Source: QHWT01 sp963755695
Lineage (GTDB): Bacteria > Acidobacteriota > Vicinamibacteria > Vicinamibacterales > 2-12-FULL-66-21
Length of the DNA: 64,000 nucleotides
Assembly: GCA_963755695.1 (NCBI GenBank)
Contig: CAVWLB010000008.1
Location: forward strand, 992,001 to 1,056,000
Direction: 5' to 3'
Under the pieces are notes generated by a model. The model worked only from the letters and a program-made list of their open reading frames with translations. It was not told the DNA's origin and ran no database searches. Position 1 is the stretch's first letter. Each line of letters begins with the position of its first letter. A program made the position numbers and the translations under genes. Positions 28,944 through 38,231 of this stretch are shown here, piece by piece.

Positions 28944-31394
28944 ATGAGCTTCATCACCGATGTTCGATTTGCGCTGCGGTCGCTCGCCAGGGCCAAGGGA
29001 CTGACGTTTACCGTGGTGGCGACGCTCGCGCTGGGGATTGGCGCCAACGCGGCCATCTTCACCGTCGTTCGCGGAGTTCTCCTGCGGCCCCTCGCCAACC
29101 GCGACGAGGATCGGCTGATTTACATCCGCCAGAGCGCGCGCGGGATTGGCGCCGAAAACGCCAACTTCTCGGTGCCCGAGATCCAGGATCTCCGGGCGAG
29201 CATCAAGACGCTGAGCGCGTTCGGTGATTTTTCCACCATCGAGTTCACGATGGTTGGCCTGGGAGAGCCACGCGTGGTTCGCGCCGGGGTCGTCGGCGGC
29301 TCGTACTTCGACGTGATGGGCCTTCGACCGATCATGGGCCGCCTGCTCGATACGAGCGACGACGGTCCGAACGCGGCCGGAGCCGCGGTGCTGACCTATC
29401 GCTTCTGGTCGACCTCACTCGGCAGCGACCACTCGGTGATTGGCAAGACGGTGAGATTTGGCGATCGATCGGCAACGATTGTCGGGGTCCTCGAACCATC
29501 CGTTCCCTATCCATCCGAGACGGAAATCATCGCAAACGTCGTGACCAGCCCTCACCATCTCTCCGCGACGATGGTTACCGGGCGTGTCCATCGGATGACG
29601 GAACTGTTCGGCCGGCTGGCGCCCGGAGCCGACCTCGAGGCGGCGCGCGCCGAGCTGCGGGTCGTGCACGGCGCGATGGTCAAGGCACATCCCGAGTCGT
29701 ATCCGCAGAACGCGGATTTCCGAATCGACGCCTCCGGGCTGCGCGATCAGATCACCTCGTCGGCACGCACCGTCCTGCTGGTGCTCCTTGCCGCCTCGGT
29801 GCTGGTCTTCATCATCGCGTGCTCGAACGTCGCCAATCTGATTCTCGCGCGATCGGTGCGGAGGGAAGGTGAGCTCGCAATTCGAGCCGCCCTGGGCGCC
29901 AGCACCGGCGCGCTCCGGCGAACGCTGCTGGCCGAAAGCCTGCTGCTCTGCGGCGCGGGAGCCCTGATGGGGGTGATCATCGCCCGGCCGATGGTGGCGA
30001 TTCTCGCGCGGTACGCGGCTCGGTTCTCGGTGCGGGCGCTCGACCTCACCGTTGATACCAGCCCGCTCTGGGTGGGTGCCGGGCTCGCAGTGGCCGCCGC
30101 CGTCCTGCTCGCATTCGTTCCCCGGCTGCCGTCGACCGACGCGACCAACGGATTTGGACTGTCGAGTGGCAACGTCAGGATTACGACCGGCACGAACCGC
30201 CGCCTGCGGCTGTTTGCCGTCACACAGATCGCGGCCTCGTTCGTGCTGCTCGCCGGCGCGGGCATGCTGTTGACGACCCTCATGGCCCTGCAGGCGACGC
30301 GAACCGGCTTCGACATGACCCACGTACTCGCCTTGAACGTGCCGGTCGTGTCGTACCAGCGCACGCCAAAGGAGCTGTCGGTCTTCTACAAGGAAGCGAT
30401 CCGCCGGATCTCCGAATTGCCAGGCGTGGAGCGCGTCGCCCTAGGTACGGTGGTCCCGTGGCGCGACGCCGGCGCCTTCGGTCCAGGGTTTCAGTTCTCG
30501 GTCGAGGGGTACCGCAAGGAAAACGGCGAGGAAGATCCGCGCGCGCGGTTCCGTACGATCTCGGCAGGATTTTTCGCGTCGCTCGGCGTTCCAATCATTG
30601 CCGGCCGCGACTTCACCGACGGCGATCGCAGTGACGGCGAACGCGTGGTCATCGTGAGCCAGAGTCTTGCGCGCCGGATGTTCCCGAATCAGGATGCGCT
30701 GAACCGCTCGTTCATGTGGACCGATCCGGTGATGAAGTTCATCGACGTCAGCACCGGACCGCGGCGGATTGTCGGGATTGCCGCCGACATCGACGACGAG
30801 AATGTGGTGCCTGGGCCAGCGCTCAGCGTGTACCACCCGTTCGAACAGGAGATCGGCGGCGGCAGGTTGTTCGTCCATGCGCGCAGCAATCCATACGCAC
30901 TGGTGCCCTCGATCACCCGGATCGTCCGCGACCTGTCCGCCGAGCAACCGGTCGAGCGAGCCGCGACGCTCGAGGACGTGAGGGCCGAGGTGCTCGCACC
31001 CGATCGGCTGAACGCACTCGTGTTCGGCGGATTTGCGGGCGTGGCGCTGGCGATCGCAGTGGTCGGCGTTGCCGGCGTACTGGCCTTCTCGGTCAGCGCG
31101 CGGACGCGCGAGTTCGGCATTCGGCTAGCCATCGGATCGGCGCCGCGGCACCTGCTGACGCGGGTGCTTGGTGAAGGGGCGGTGATTGCCTGTGCGGGCA
31201 TCGTTGCCGGGGCGGTGGGAGGGGTTGCGCTCGCCAGGTTCGCGGGCAGCTACATCCAGGATGTCCACATTCCGGGCGTCCTCCCGATTGCCGGAGCGGC
31301 CGCGATCCTGATCGGCGCGGCGATTCTGGCCTCGCTCATGCCGGCGGCGCGTGCATCGCGGGTCGACGTGATCCAGGCGCTGAGATCCGAGTAG
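28944..31394 (+). CDS. Orphan MacB/FtsX-type ABC permease (ADOP-like)
   Basis: 816 residues, intact. The N-terminus FITDVRFALRSLARAKGLTFTVVATLALGIGANAAIF is typical of the duplicated acidobacterial permeases. Then come a MacB periplasmic core, a first FtsX permease block (VLLVLLAASVLVFIIACSNVANLILARSVRREGELAIRAALGAS), a second periplasmic domain and a last FtsX block (VFGGFAGVALAIAVVGVAGVLAFSVSARTREFGIRLAIGSA) ending in ASRVDVIQALRSE. About eight membrane segments are expected. No ATPase gene is adjacent, as usual for these orphans. The start at 28944 is chosen by alignment to family N-termini; the frame is open to 28710. Transport role unproven. Confidence 0.87.
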   Translation: MSFITDVRFALRSLARAKGLTFTVVATLALGIGANAAIFTVVRGVLLRPLANRDEDRLIYIRQSARGIGAENANFSVPEIQDLRASIKTLSAFGDFSTIEFTMVGLGEPRVVRAGVVGGSYFDVMGLRPIMGRLLDTSDDGPNAAGAAVLTYRFWSTSLGSDHSVIGKTVRFGDRSATIVGVLEPSVPYPSETEIIANVVTSPHHLSATMVTGRVHRMTELFGRLAPGADLEAARAELRVVHGAMVKAHPESYPQNADFRIDASGLRDQITSSARTVLLVLLAASVLVFIIACSNVANLILARSVRREGELAIRAALGASTGALRRTLLAESLLLCGAGALMGVIIARPMVAILARYAARFSVRALDLTVDTSPLWVGAGLAVAAAVLLAFVPRLPSTDATNGFGLSSGNVRITTGTNRRLRLFAVTQIAASFVLLAGAGMLLTTLMALQATRTGFDMTHVLALNVPVVSYQRTPKELSVFYKEAIRRISELPGVERVALGTVVPWRDAGAFGPGFQFSVEGYRKENGEEDPRARFRTISAGFFASLGVPIIAGRDFTDGDRSDGERVVIVSQSLARRMFPNQDALNRSFMWTDPVMKFIDVSTGPRRIVGIAADIDDENVVPGPALSVYHPFEQEIGGGRLFVHARSNPYALVPSITRIVRDLSAEQPVERAATLEDVRAEVLAPDRLNALVFGGFAGVALAIAVVGVAGVLAFSVSARTREFGIRLAIGSAPRHLLTRVLGEGAVIACAGIVAGAVGGVALARFAGSYIQDVHIPGVLPIAGAAAILIGAAILASLMPAARASRVDVIQALRSE

Positions 31395-31473
31395 CCGGAC
31401 TCGCGGAAGAGCTCGCGGTGAGGTCGGTCCGAAGCGGCCGGTGCCTGCCAAACAAACGAATACCTGGGCGTCT

Positions 31474-31530
31474 TTGAAGGGGCGCCCTGCAGAAGAATCA
31501 CCCTAGTCGCCTCTGAGAGGCGCCCTAGGA
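31474..31530. repeat. Dispersed hairpins (family A)
   Basis: Between the two permease operons. One hairpin is imperfect (GGGCGTC...GGGGCGCCC, 31472-31491); the other is CGCCTCT-G-AGAGGCG (31508-31522) flanked by CCCTAG on both sides. They resemble the stems at 1.24 and 22.93 kb. The remaining ~140 bp of the gap shows nothing else I can name. Confidence 0.5.
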
Positions 31531-31578
31531 AATCTTCTAAACCCTCCGCCGGGCGATGCCGTCTAAGCTTCTGTCGTC

Positions 31579-31588
31579 GTAATATTAC
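31579..31588. promoter_or_regulatory. Candidate PadR operator / -10 region
   Basis: GTAATATTAC is a perfect 10-bp palindrome in an otherwise GC-rich region, six bases upstream of the PadR start codon. TAATAT inside it could be a -10 box, which would make the mRNA nearly leaderless. Autoregulation by PadR at such A/T palindromes is usual for the family; here it is inferred. Confidence 0.45.
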
Positions 31589-31593
31589 CCACA

Positions 31594-31935
31594 ATGTGGT
31601 TTAAATCGAAGACGTCCGCTCTCGGTGATTTCGAACAGCTCGTCCTGTTGGGGGTGCTGCGCCTGGACGAGGAGGCGTACGGCGCGGCGATACGCCAGGA
31701 GATTCACGCGCGATCCGGACGCGACGTCTCGATCAACGCCGTGTATACCACCCTGGATCGGCTCGAGGCGAAGGGCCTGCTGCGATCGTGGGTCGGCGAC
31801 CCGACACCGCAGCGCGGAGGTCGGCGGCGCAAGTTCTATGCGCTAAAACCGGCTGGCGTCGCGGCGCTGCGGCACGCGTACCAGGCGTTCACCGCGATGG
31901 CCGATGGCCTCGAACGTCGATTGGAGACCAAGTGA
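31594..31935 (+). CDS. PadR-family transcriptional regulator
   Basis: 113 residues with the PadR winged helix: LGDFEQLVLLGVLRLDEEAYGAAIRQEI, VSINAVYTTLDRLEAKGLLRSWVGDPTPQRGGRRRKFYALKPAGVAALR. The short C-terminal helix ends at residue 113. Its stop overlaps the GTG start of the permease (GTGA), so it very probably represses its own permease operon, as is usual for PadR-permease pairs in Acidobacteriota. The frame is intact. Confidence 0.9.
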   Translation: MWFKSKTSALGDFEQLVLLGVLRLDEEAYGAAIRQEIHARSGRDVSINAVYTTLDRLEAKGLLRSWVGDPTPQRGGRRRKFYALKPAGVAALRHAYQAFTAMADGLERRLETK

Positions 31936-34584
31936 CATCGTCTCCGCCGCGGCTTGCGTCGTGGCTGCTCGCACGGCGACTGTCGGAGGAATGGTGCGAT
32001 TTCGTGCTGGGCGACCTCGAGGAGGAGTTCGAGCAGCGCCGCCGGGTCTCGCCGCTGGCGGCTCGGCGGTGGTATTGGCGACAGACGATCCGCTGTCTCG
32101 CGCGTCCGCCGCGCATCGACCACCGCTTCGCGCTTTCTTCCGCATCTCATCCACAGGGGGACTCCATCGTGCGCACGCTCATTGCCGACTTCCGCTACGC
32201 CATTCGTGTCCTGTTCCGTGCGCCGTCGTTCGCTCTCGCGGTGATCGCGGTGCTGGCATTGGGAATCGGCGCGAACACCGCCATCTTCAGCATCGTCAAC
32301 GCCGTGCTGCTTCGACCGTTGCCGTTCGACGATCCGGACCGTCTGGTACGGCTGTTTCACGAACCGCCGCAGGCGACGTTTCCAGGCATTCATCGCTTCT
32401 CGGTGTCACCGGCGAACTTCTACGATTGGAAGCGGGAGGCGAAACTTTTCGACGGCATGGCGGTGTACCGGTTCCGCCAGTTCATCATGACCGGCGGCGG
32501 CAACGCCGAGTCGATCGTGGCGGGAGCCGTAGGAGCGGATTTCTTCCAGGTGGCACGGGCCTACCCGGCAATGGGCCGCGTCTTCCTTCCCGAAGAGGAC
32601 GAGCCTGCGCGCTCCCGCGTCGTGATCCTCAGCGACGCGTTCTGGAAGAGTCATCTGGGGGGCGCCTCTAACGTGATCGGCCGGACACTGACGCTCAATG
32701 GCGAGACCTACACCATCGTCGGGGTGATGCCGGCGCGCTTTTCGGTCGCCTCATGGGCCATCAGCGGCCGCGACATGTGGGTACCGATCGCTCACACGCA
32801 AGAGCAACGCGCCATCCGCGAGAACCATAACGAGCAGGTGATCGCCCGGCTGAGACCGGGGGTCACCGTGGCGCAGGCGCAAACCGAGATGGACGTCATT
32901 TCGAAGCGCCTCGAGCAGGAGTACCCGCAAGTCAACGCCGGCTGGGGGGCGACGGTCGTTCCTCTAGTGGAGCTCATCGTGGGGGACGTCCGAATGACGC
33001 TGGTGATGCTCCTGGCCGCGGTTGGCCTGGTGCTGCTCATCGCCTGCGCGAATGTGGGCAACCTGCTGTTCGCGCGCGCGCTGGCACGCCGGAAGGAGCT
33101 CGCCATCCGCTCGGCGCTCGGCGCTGGACGGGCGCGAGTCTTCCAGCAGCTCCTGGTCGAAGCGCTGACGCTCGCGATCGTCGGCGGCGTGGCCGGCCTG
33201 TTGCTCGCCCGCACGGCTCTCACGGCCGGCGCGGCGTTGCTCGCCGATCAGCTGCCACGGGCCGATGAAGTGACGATTGACTCCCGAGTCCTGCTCTTTG
33301 TCGTCGTCGCGTCATTCATCACCGGCATCCTGGCCGGAACCGTGCCGGCCATGCGCGCAGGCCGGGCAGACCTCAACGACGCCCTCAAGGAAGGTGGCAG
33401 GAGTGACAGCGCAGTTGGCATCCGCACGCGCCGCGTCCTGATCGTTTGTGAGGTCGCGCTCTCGCTGGTGCTGCTGATGGGGGCGGGGGTCATGCTGCGA
33501 AGTCTGTTCGCGCTCCGCAACGTCGACGCGGGATTCACCTCGCAGAACGTGCTGGCGCTGCAGGTGTCCCTCCCCAAATCGAAATACAAGGACCCCGCGC
33601 GGATCAGCGGGTTCTTCGACAACCTGCTGCAGCGGATTCGTGCGCTGCCGGGCGTGCAGGCGGCCGGAGCGGTCGACGACCTGCCCGTCACCGGTGGCTC
33701 CGTGCAGCCGATCGTCCTCGAGGGACACGCCGAGCTGGCGTCGCGAGATCAGCCGACAGTGGCGGTTCGCAAGATCACTTCCGGCTACCTGCGTGCGATG
33801 ACGATTCCCCTCGGTACGCGGCCGTGACGTCGCCGATAGCGACGTCGACGTGATGCTGGTCAGCCGCTCCGCCGCGGCGCTGCTCTGGGGCGACGTCGAT
33901 CCGATTGGACGCCGGGTGACCTTGCCGCTCGAATCCAGAACGTCATTGAAGCAGGTGATCGGAATCGTCGGCGACGTGAAGCAGGGCGGTCTGTCCGAGG
34001 CGGCAATGCCGACAGTCTACGAATACACGCGCGAGCACGACTGGACGTCACTGGCGATTACCGTGCGATCCTCGGTGCCGCCGCTGACGCTCGCACAGCC
34101 CATCACCGGTGCCGTGCGCGCGATCGATCCGGACCAGCCGATTGACGCGATGAAAACGATGGACCAGGTGCTCGACGAGACGTTGACGTCGCAACGCTTC
34201 AGCGCGCTCCTGCTGGGGCTGTTCGCGGCGGTAGCGGTGGCGCTCGCGTCGGTCGGTATCTACAGCGTGCTGTCTTACATCGTCCGCGGCCGAAGCCGCG
34301 AGATCGGCATTCGCACGGCACTCGGCGCGCAAACCGCCGACGTGGTGCGGCTGGTGATCCGGGAAGGCATGACGCCTACCGTCATCGGGATTGCGATTGG
34401 AGTCATGGCCGCCTTGGCCTCGGCGAGACTGCTGCAGAAGCTGGTGTTCGGGGTGAGTCCCTCCGATCCGCTCACGCTTGCCGGGGTCGCCGGCATGCTG
34501 GCGATCGTGGCGGTGATGGCAAGCCTGGTTCCCGCGTACCGCGCATCACGGGTAGATCCCTTGACGGTGCTGCGCTCCAATTAG
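31932..34584 (+). CDS. Orphan MacB/FtsX permease with permease prefix domain (one frameshift)
   Basis: About 884 residues. The first ~75 form a permease prefix domain (WLLARRLSEEWCDFVLGDLEEEFEQRR) that is found only in front of such permeases. The body then starts TLIADFRYAIRVLFRAPSFALAVIAVLALGIGANTAIF and has two MacB periplasmic cores and two FtsX blocks (LVLLIACANVGNLLFARALARRKELAIRSALGAG; GLFAAVAVALASVGIYSVLSYIVRGRSREIGIRTALGAQ), ending ASRVDPLTVLRSN. An extra base near 33813 (CTCGGTACG) breaks the frame before VRGRDVADSDVDVMLVS. The GTG start overlaps the PadR stop. It is likely regulated by that PadR; no ATPase partner is visible. Confidence 0.87.
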
Positions 34585-34616
34585 TGGTCCGATTGGATTT
34601 CCGATCGGACCACTAA
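34581..34616 (+). terminator. Hairpin overlapping the permease stop codon
   Basis: TTAGTGGTCCGAT and its perfect reverse complement (13-bp stem, 10-base loop) include the TAG stop of the permease. A strong stem with no long U-run: either a terminator of the PadR-permease mRNA or a 3' stabiliser. Confidence 0.55.
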
Positions 34617-34671
34617 CGGCACATCTGTTTTTGGCCCATCCTTCGCGGCGAGTTGTGGACAAGGCTGGTCG

Positions 34672-34693
34672 GTGCCCCACAAAATAGGGGCAC
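34672..34693 (+). promoter_or_regulatory. Hairpin hiding the bactofilin ribosome site
   Basis: GTGCCCC-ACAAAATA-GGGGCAC, 7-bp perfect arms, ends one base before the ATG at 34695. The right arm contains the AGGGG Shine-Dalgarno element, so the folded RNA would block initiation. It could equally be a DNA operator. Confidence 0.45.
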
Positions 34694-34694
34694 T

Positions 34695-35102
34695 ATGGCC
34701 CAGTCGATTAGTCGAGACCCTCAGCCTGTGGACGAAACCCGCCGCGCACCCGAAGAGCGTCGCGCGACCGCTTGGGTCGGAAAGTCCGTCGTGTTCAAGG
34801 GGGAGTTGAGCAGCTCCGAAGACATGACCATCGACGGCCATGTCGAAGGCAGTATCGACGTGCGCAACCATTCGCTCGTTATCGGCCCGGATGCTGAAAT
34901 TCAGGCGAATATTGCCGCCGGCACGGTCACGGTCTTCGGCTCCGTTCGCGGCAACATCGTCGCGCGCGACAAGGTGTACGTGCGGCAGACGGGATCGGTC
35001 GACGGCGACATCAAAACACCGCGGCTGTCGCTGGTCGAAGGCGGCGCGCTCCGTGGCCGGGTCGATACGGAAAAGCGGAACGCAACCCCGAAGCCTTCTT
35101 AG
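34695..35102 (+). CDS. Bactofilin
   Basis: 135 residues of the polymer-forming bactofilin family (cytoskeletal beta-helix). The core is VVFKGELSSSEDMTIDGHVEGSIDVRNHSLVIGPDAEIQANIAAGTVTVFGSVRGNIVARDKVYVRQTGSVDGDI, with the regular glycine-turn spacing of the beta-helix. Flanking tails are unstructured and charged (N-terminal PQPVDETRRAPEERRATAW, C-terminal DTEKRNATPKPS), as usual. Bactofilins assemble without nucleotide and organise envelope proteins or stalk synthesis. It is monocistronic. The start at 34695 follows AGGGG inside a hairpin. Confidence 0.9.
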   Translation: MAQSISRDPQPVDETRRAPEERRATAWVGKSVVFKGELSSSEDMTIDGHVEGSIDVRNHSLVIGPDAEIQANIAAGTVTVFGSVRGNIVARDKVYVRQTGSVDGDIKTPRLSLVEGGALRGRVDTEKRNATPKPS

Positions 35103-35449
35103 CGTGTCGCCCCGGCGGCCGATCGAAGTTGGTGGCGATTAGGACGTAAGTACCGCGACAAGCGCCGCCGCTGTGCCCCTGGTAATTATTGCAGAGCACT
35201 CTGTAAGAATTGCCCGGTGTCAGTGCTGCTGAGTAATCCCTTCCCTCATTTTTTGGCCAAAAATCGATCGACGTCGCACTAGGTGCGTGGCACACCCTAT
35301 GCTCCCACCCGCCTTCAGTGTCCCAACATTTCGAACGCAAGTTAAGAGTGCAGGACGGCGGTGTGGCGGCTCAGCGTCAAACTCATATCAGCCCCGAAGC
35401 AGACCTCAGCAAGCAAGGTCACTCTCGCGGCTTCGTCCGATCGCGTCAG
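35103..35449. other. Intergenic region without a supported gene
   Basis: About 350 bp of lower GC content. A T/A-rich palindrome (TTTTTTGGCCAAAAA, 35250-35264) could end transcription in either direction. A minus-strand frame across 35011-35340 has some protein-like stretches but enters the bactofilin gene and lacks a ribosome site. No promoter could be fixed for the gene that follows. Confidence 0.4.
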
Positions 35450-35986
35450 ATGGGCGACTGCCTTCGGCGAGAGCTGCTCTATTCGGAAAAACGTCCTCGC
35501 GATGTCCTGTTTCGCGCGATTGAGATCATCCTCACGGAGCAGGCGAACTCGGGTGGATTGCGGATCCTTTCGCGACTCACGCGGGACGCCGCCTCCCATG
35601 CGCGAGGCGAGGCGAGACGCGTCGGCTTCGAATTTCATCACTGGGACACCGCGAGCAAGGCAGTCGTGAAAGCGATGCTCTGTGCTGGCGCGCTGCTTGG
35701 TCCGGACGCTGACCCGATTCTTCCGGGGATAGCCGCGCAGGCGACTCCGGTCGTGGGGCTTCGTGAGCACTACCAGGATCTCACCGAAGCGTTCCTGCTC
35801 GAAACGTTGATTCAGCGTCTTGGCGACGTCACCACGCGCGATCACCGGGCGCTGGCGCACGCGTTATTCCGGCAGTTCGATCGCGACGTGCCGATTGAAG
35901 ACATGGAAGATCGGGTCGTCATTCTCCTCGCGCAGCTCGCCGATCGCGTCGAGCTTCGCGGGGATACCTACGTAGCCCGCGTCTAG
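35450..35986 (+). CDS. Hypothetical protein; 3' end duplicated at 37935
   Basis: About 178 residues of a soluble, helix-rich protein of unknown family: DVLFRAIEIILTEQANSGGLRILSRL, FEFHHWDTASKAVVKAMLCAGALLG, VPIEDMEDRVVILLAQLADRVELRGDTYVARV. The plus-strand reading is supported by the diverged copy of its last 37 codons at 37935-38045: of four base differences, three are silent third-position changes in this frame. The start is uncertain: GTG at 35318 would give 222 residues, but the added stretch has weak codon bias. No ribosome site is obvious for either. Its 3' end lies inside the first copy of a ~300-bp direct repeat. Confidence 0.55.
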   Translation: MGDCLRRELLYSEKRPRDVLFRAIEIILTEQANSGGLRILSRLTRDAASHARGEARRVGFEFHHWDTASKAVVKAMLCAGALLGPDADPILPGIAAQATPVVGLREHYQDLTEAFLLETLIQRLGDVTTRDHRALAHALFRQFDRDVPIEDMEDRVVILLAQLADRVELRGDTYVARV

Positions 35987-36171
35987 AACGCGCGGTTCAC
36001 GTTTACCGCTCTCACGCACGTTCGTTCCCAATCCCCAGTGGGTATTCCGCCGTTCTGTCCCTGACGCTCGTGCGTTCGTGACGCCGAGGGTCGCGCAGGT
36101 GTGAGCCTGCCCGGCCAATCCACTCACACAACACGACAAACGGAGGACCCATGGGATTCATGGGTCAGAAA
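35874..36171. repeat. ~300-bp direct repeat, copy 1
   Basis: This copy covers the last 37 codons of the hypothetical gene, a ~160-bp intergenic stretch (AACGCGCGGTTCACGTTTAC...) and the ribosome site and first codons of a YceI-like start (GGAGGACCC, ATGGGATTCATGGGTCAGAA). Copy 2 at 37935-38231 has the same order with about 20 differences. The pair flanks the glycosidase-like gene. Confidence 0.85.
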
Positions 36172-36180
36172 ACCGCATGA
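36151..36180 (+). CDS. 9-codon leader ORF, truncated YceI start
   Basis: ATG at 36151 follows GGAGGA with a short spacer and encodes MGFMGQKTA before TGA. It matches the first residues of the downstream YceI protein (MGSMCQKQV) at the second repeat copy, then stops. The stop overlaps the glycosidase-like ATG (ATGA), so the borrowed ribosome site would drive that gene by translational coupling. Confidence 0.5.
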   Translation: MGFMGQKTA

Positions 36181-37808
36181 AACGATTCATGATGGGCGTG
36201 CTGCTCGTCGCGCTCTGTGCCATCCAACCGGTACACACGGCTCAACAACCTTCTGAGGACGACTGGACCTTGCCGTGGTGGGTCCAACGCACCTCCAATA
36301 GCGGGCTGTATGGCGGATTCAATCTGCCTGCTGGCGAGACCACGCTGAAGCTGGCCACGGTGACGTGGCGGCAACTCAATCCATCAGAGGGCGTCTACAA
36401 CTGGTCGGCTATTGATGCGCTGCTGACGGGGCGGCCGTTCATTCTGCGGCTGTACAACACCGATGTCATCCACTGTCCGACCTGGCTCAAGACCAAGTAT
36501 CCCGGACTGACGGCACAGCGTTTCCGGTGGCCTGACGCGCCGTATCCAGACACGCTGGGCAACACCAGCGCGGGAGATTTCTATCCTCCCTGGCACGCGG
36601 GTTTCGAGGCCGAATTTCACAAGTTCCTATTGGCGTTCAAGGCAAGGAACTACGCCTCCAACGCGAAGATGGTCGGCTGGTATGTTCCCGGGGGCTGGAA
36701 ATGGAACGAGTGGTCGTTGAAGTGGGTGCCCGAAATGACCAGGCAGGGCATCACCCCGACGACGTTCCTGGCCTGGTTCAACCGCCTGATGAGGGATTAC
36801 GTGTCAGCCACCAATGGGCACCCGGGCAAGCTGATTTACACGGGCGTGCCTGGTGAGGAGTGGGTCGAGTGGACCGGCGACAAAACCAGCCATGACGCCT
36901 GGGTCACCGCCATCAATACCGGCGGGGGCACAAATGCGATGTCAGCAAAAGCCCTCGGCCTCGGGGCCGGTGCGCGAGATGGGTCAACGGAATGGTTTAA
37001 CTATCGGACCCAGGCTTCTGATTGGGGCACGACGCTCACGGCGAACTACATGGTCACCAACGACGCGCATCCGTTCCTGACCTCCAGCCGATTCTTCGGA
37101 ACCGAGAACGAGTGCTTCGGAATCTGCGGCCAGCCTGCCGGAACCGCTGACTACTACCACGTCAAGATGGCCACGCTGAAGGCGCTCCAGTTGCGCATGA
37201 ATTGGGTGGCTCTCGGGAATTACAACCTCGCGCCTGCGCTCTTTCAATACATGCTCAAGACCCTCGGCAAGACCGTGGCCGACAGTCCTGACGCCTGGTG
37301 TGCGCTGCGCGAGGCGAACGACACCGAACGCAGCAAGCCCGGACCGGTGGTTCGCAATTGGGAACGCTGGTTGATGCAGCGAGAGGTCAGTCCCAATGGA
37401 CTCACGGTGCGTACCGCTCCGGTGAGATCACCGGCCTCGCAGATCGGCACGAGCTATGAGGCGCGTCGCACCAATCATGCAGGGGCCAGTGATTTTATCT
37501 ATTTTGGGGTGGACGACGCCTTCATCAAAGGCGGATCGACTGACGTGGATATCTACGTGACGTATCTCGATAATAACCACGCCAAGTGGCGGCTGTCCTA
37601 CGATTCCGATTCAACGACCGTCTACAAACCCACGGCATGGGTCGCGAATATCGCAGACGGCAAATGGAAGACCGTCAAGTTTGCGATTGGCGATGCGGGT
37701 TTCAATAATCGCCAGAGTAGCGGCATGGATTTCCGTCTGTACAACGGGGGTGTGGAGGATCTGACGGTGCGCTTCGTGCGGGTCGTGAAAGTGAATCCGC
37801 CCCTGTGA
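36177..37808 (+). CDS. Secreted glycosidase-like protein, TIM-barrel type
   Basis: 543 residues. A signal peptide (FMMGVLLVALCAIQPVHTAQ) is followed by a barrel-like region resembling GH-A clan/beta-galactosidase-type enzymes: LKLATVTWRQLNPSEGVYNWSAIDALL (substrate barrel start), FILRLYNTDVIHCPTWLKTKYPG, GWYVPGGWKWNEWS with an N-E pair that could hold the acid/base glutamate, and SRFFGTENECFG. The last ~130 residues (SYEARRTNHAGASDFIYFGVDDAFIKGG ... MDFRLYNGGVEDLTVRFVRV) look like a beta-sandwich accessory module. No exact glycosidase family is claimed. Base composition is visibly less GC-rich than the neighbours, and the gene sits exactly between two direct repeats, both signs of insertion. 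It uses the ribosome site of a truncated YceI start. Confidence 0.6.
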   Translation: MKRFMMGVLLVALCAIQPVHTAQQPSEDDWTLPWWVQRTSNSGLYGGFNLPAGETTLKLATVTWRQLNPSEGVYNWSAIDALLTGRPFILRLYNTDVIHCPTWLKTKYPGLTAQRFRWPDAPYPDTLGNTSAGDFYPPWHAGFEAEFHKFLLAFKARNYASNAKMVGWYVPGGWKWNEWSLKWVPEMTRQGITPTTFLAWFNRLMRDYVSATNGHPGKLIYTGVPGEEWVEWTGDKTSHDAWVTAINTGGGTNAMSAKALGLGAGARDGSTEWFNYRTQASDWGTTLTANYMVTNDAHPFLTSSRFFGTENECFGICGQPAGTADYYHVKMATLKALQLRMNWVALGNYNLAPALFQYMLKTLGKTVADSPDAWCALREANDTERSKPGPVVRNWERWLMQREVSPNGLTVRTAPVRSPASQIGTSYEARRTNHAGASDFIYFGVDDAFIKGGSTDVDIYVTYLDNNHAKWRLSYDSDSTTVYKPTAWVANIADGKWKTVKFAIGDAGFNNRQSSGMDFRLYNGGVEDLTVRFVRVVKVNPPL

Positions 37809-37934
37809 GGAAATCACGAAAGCGAGCTGACGAAGTCTTCCACCCATGGGCGGCAGCGATGAACATTTGCTGGCGCTGTGGAGACGTGGGCAATAGCCGG
37901 AATGGTCTGTCGTGCATGACGCACTTCTGCGAAG

Positions 37935-38045
37935 TTCGATCGCGACGTGCCGATTGAAGACATCGAAGATCGGGTCGTGATTCTCCTCGCGCAGCTTGCC
38001 GATCGCGTCGAGCTGCGCGGGGATACCTACGTAGCCCGCGTCTAG
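37935..38045 (+). pseudogene. 3' remnant of the hypothetical protein gene
   Basis: Encodes FDRDVPIEDIEDRVVILLAQ and on to DTYVARV followed by TAG, matching the C-terminal 36-37 residues of the protein ending at 35986 with one replacement (Met to Ile). There is no 5' part in frame. The silent differences show that this copy diverged while coding, so it descends from a paralogue or an old duplication rather than a fresh copy. Confidence 0.65.
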
Positions 38046-38231
38046 AACGCGCGGTTCACGTTTACCGCTCTCACGCACCTCCGTTCCCACTCCCCAGTGG
38101 GTATTCCGCGGTTCTGTCCCTGACGCTCGTCCGTTCGTGACGCCGAGGGTCGCGCAGGCGTGAGCCTGCCCGGCCAATCCACTCACACAACCCAACAAAC
38201 GGAGGACCCCATGGGATCCATGTGTCAGAAA
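37935..38231. repeat. ~300-bp direct repeat, copy 2
   Basis: Diverged second copy of 35874-36171, running from the 3' remnant of the hypothetical gene to the first codons of YceI. Between the glycosidase-like stop and this copy (37809-37934) is a 126-bp stretch with no clear feature. Confidence 0.85.

Noticed and set aside
35011..35340. Minus-strand frame with some protein-like stretches (e.g. PGNSYRVLCNNYQGHSGG)
   Set aside because: It runs into the bactofilin gene, has no ribosome site, recognised motif or codon bias, and no homologue I can name. A decayed gene end remains possible.
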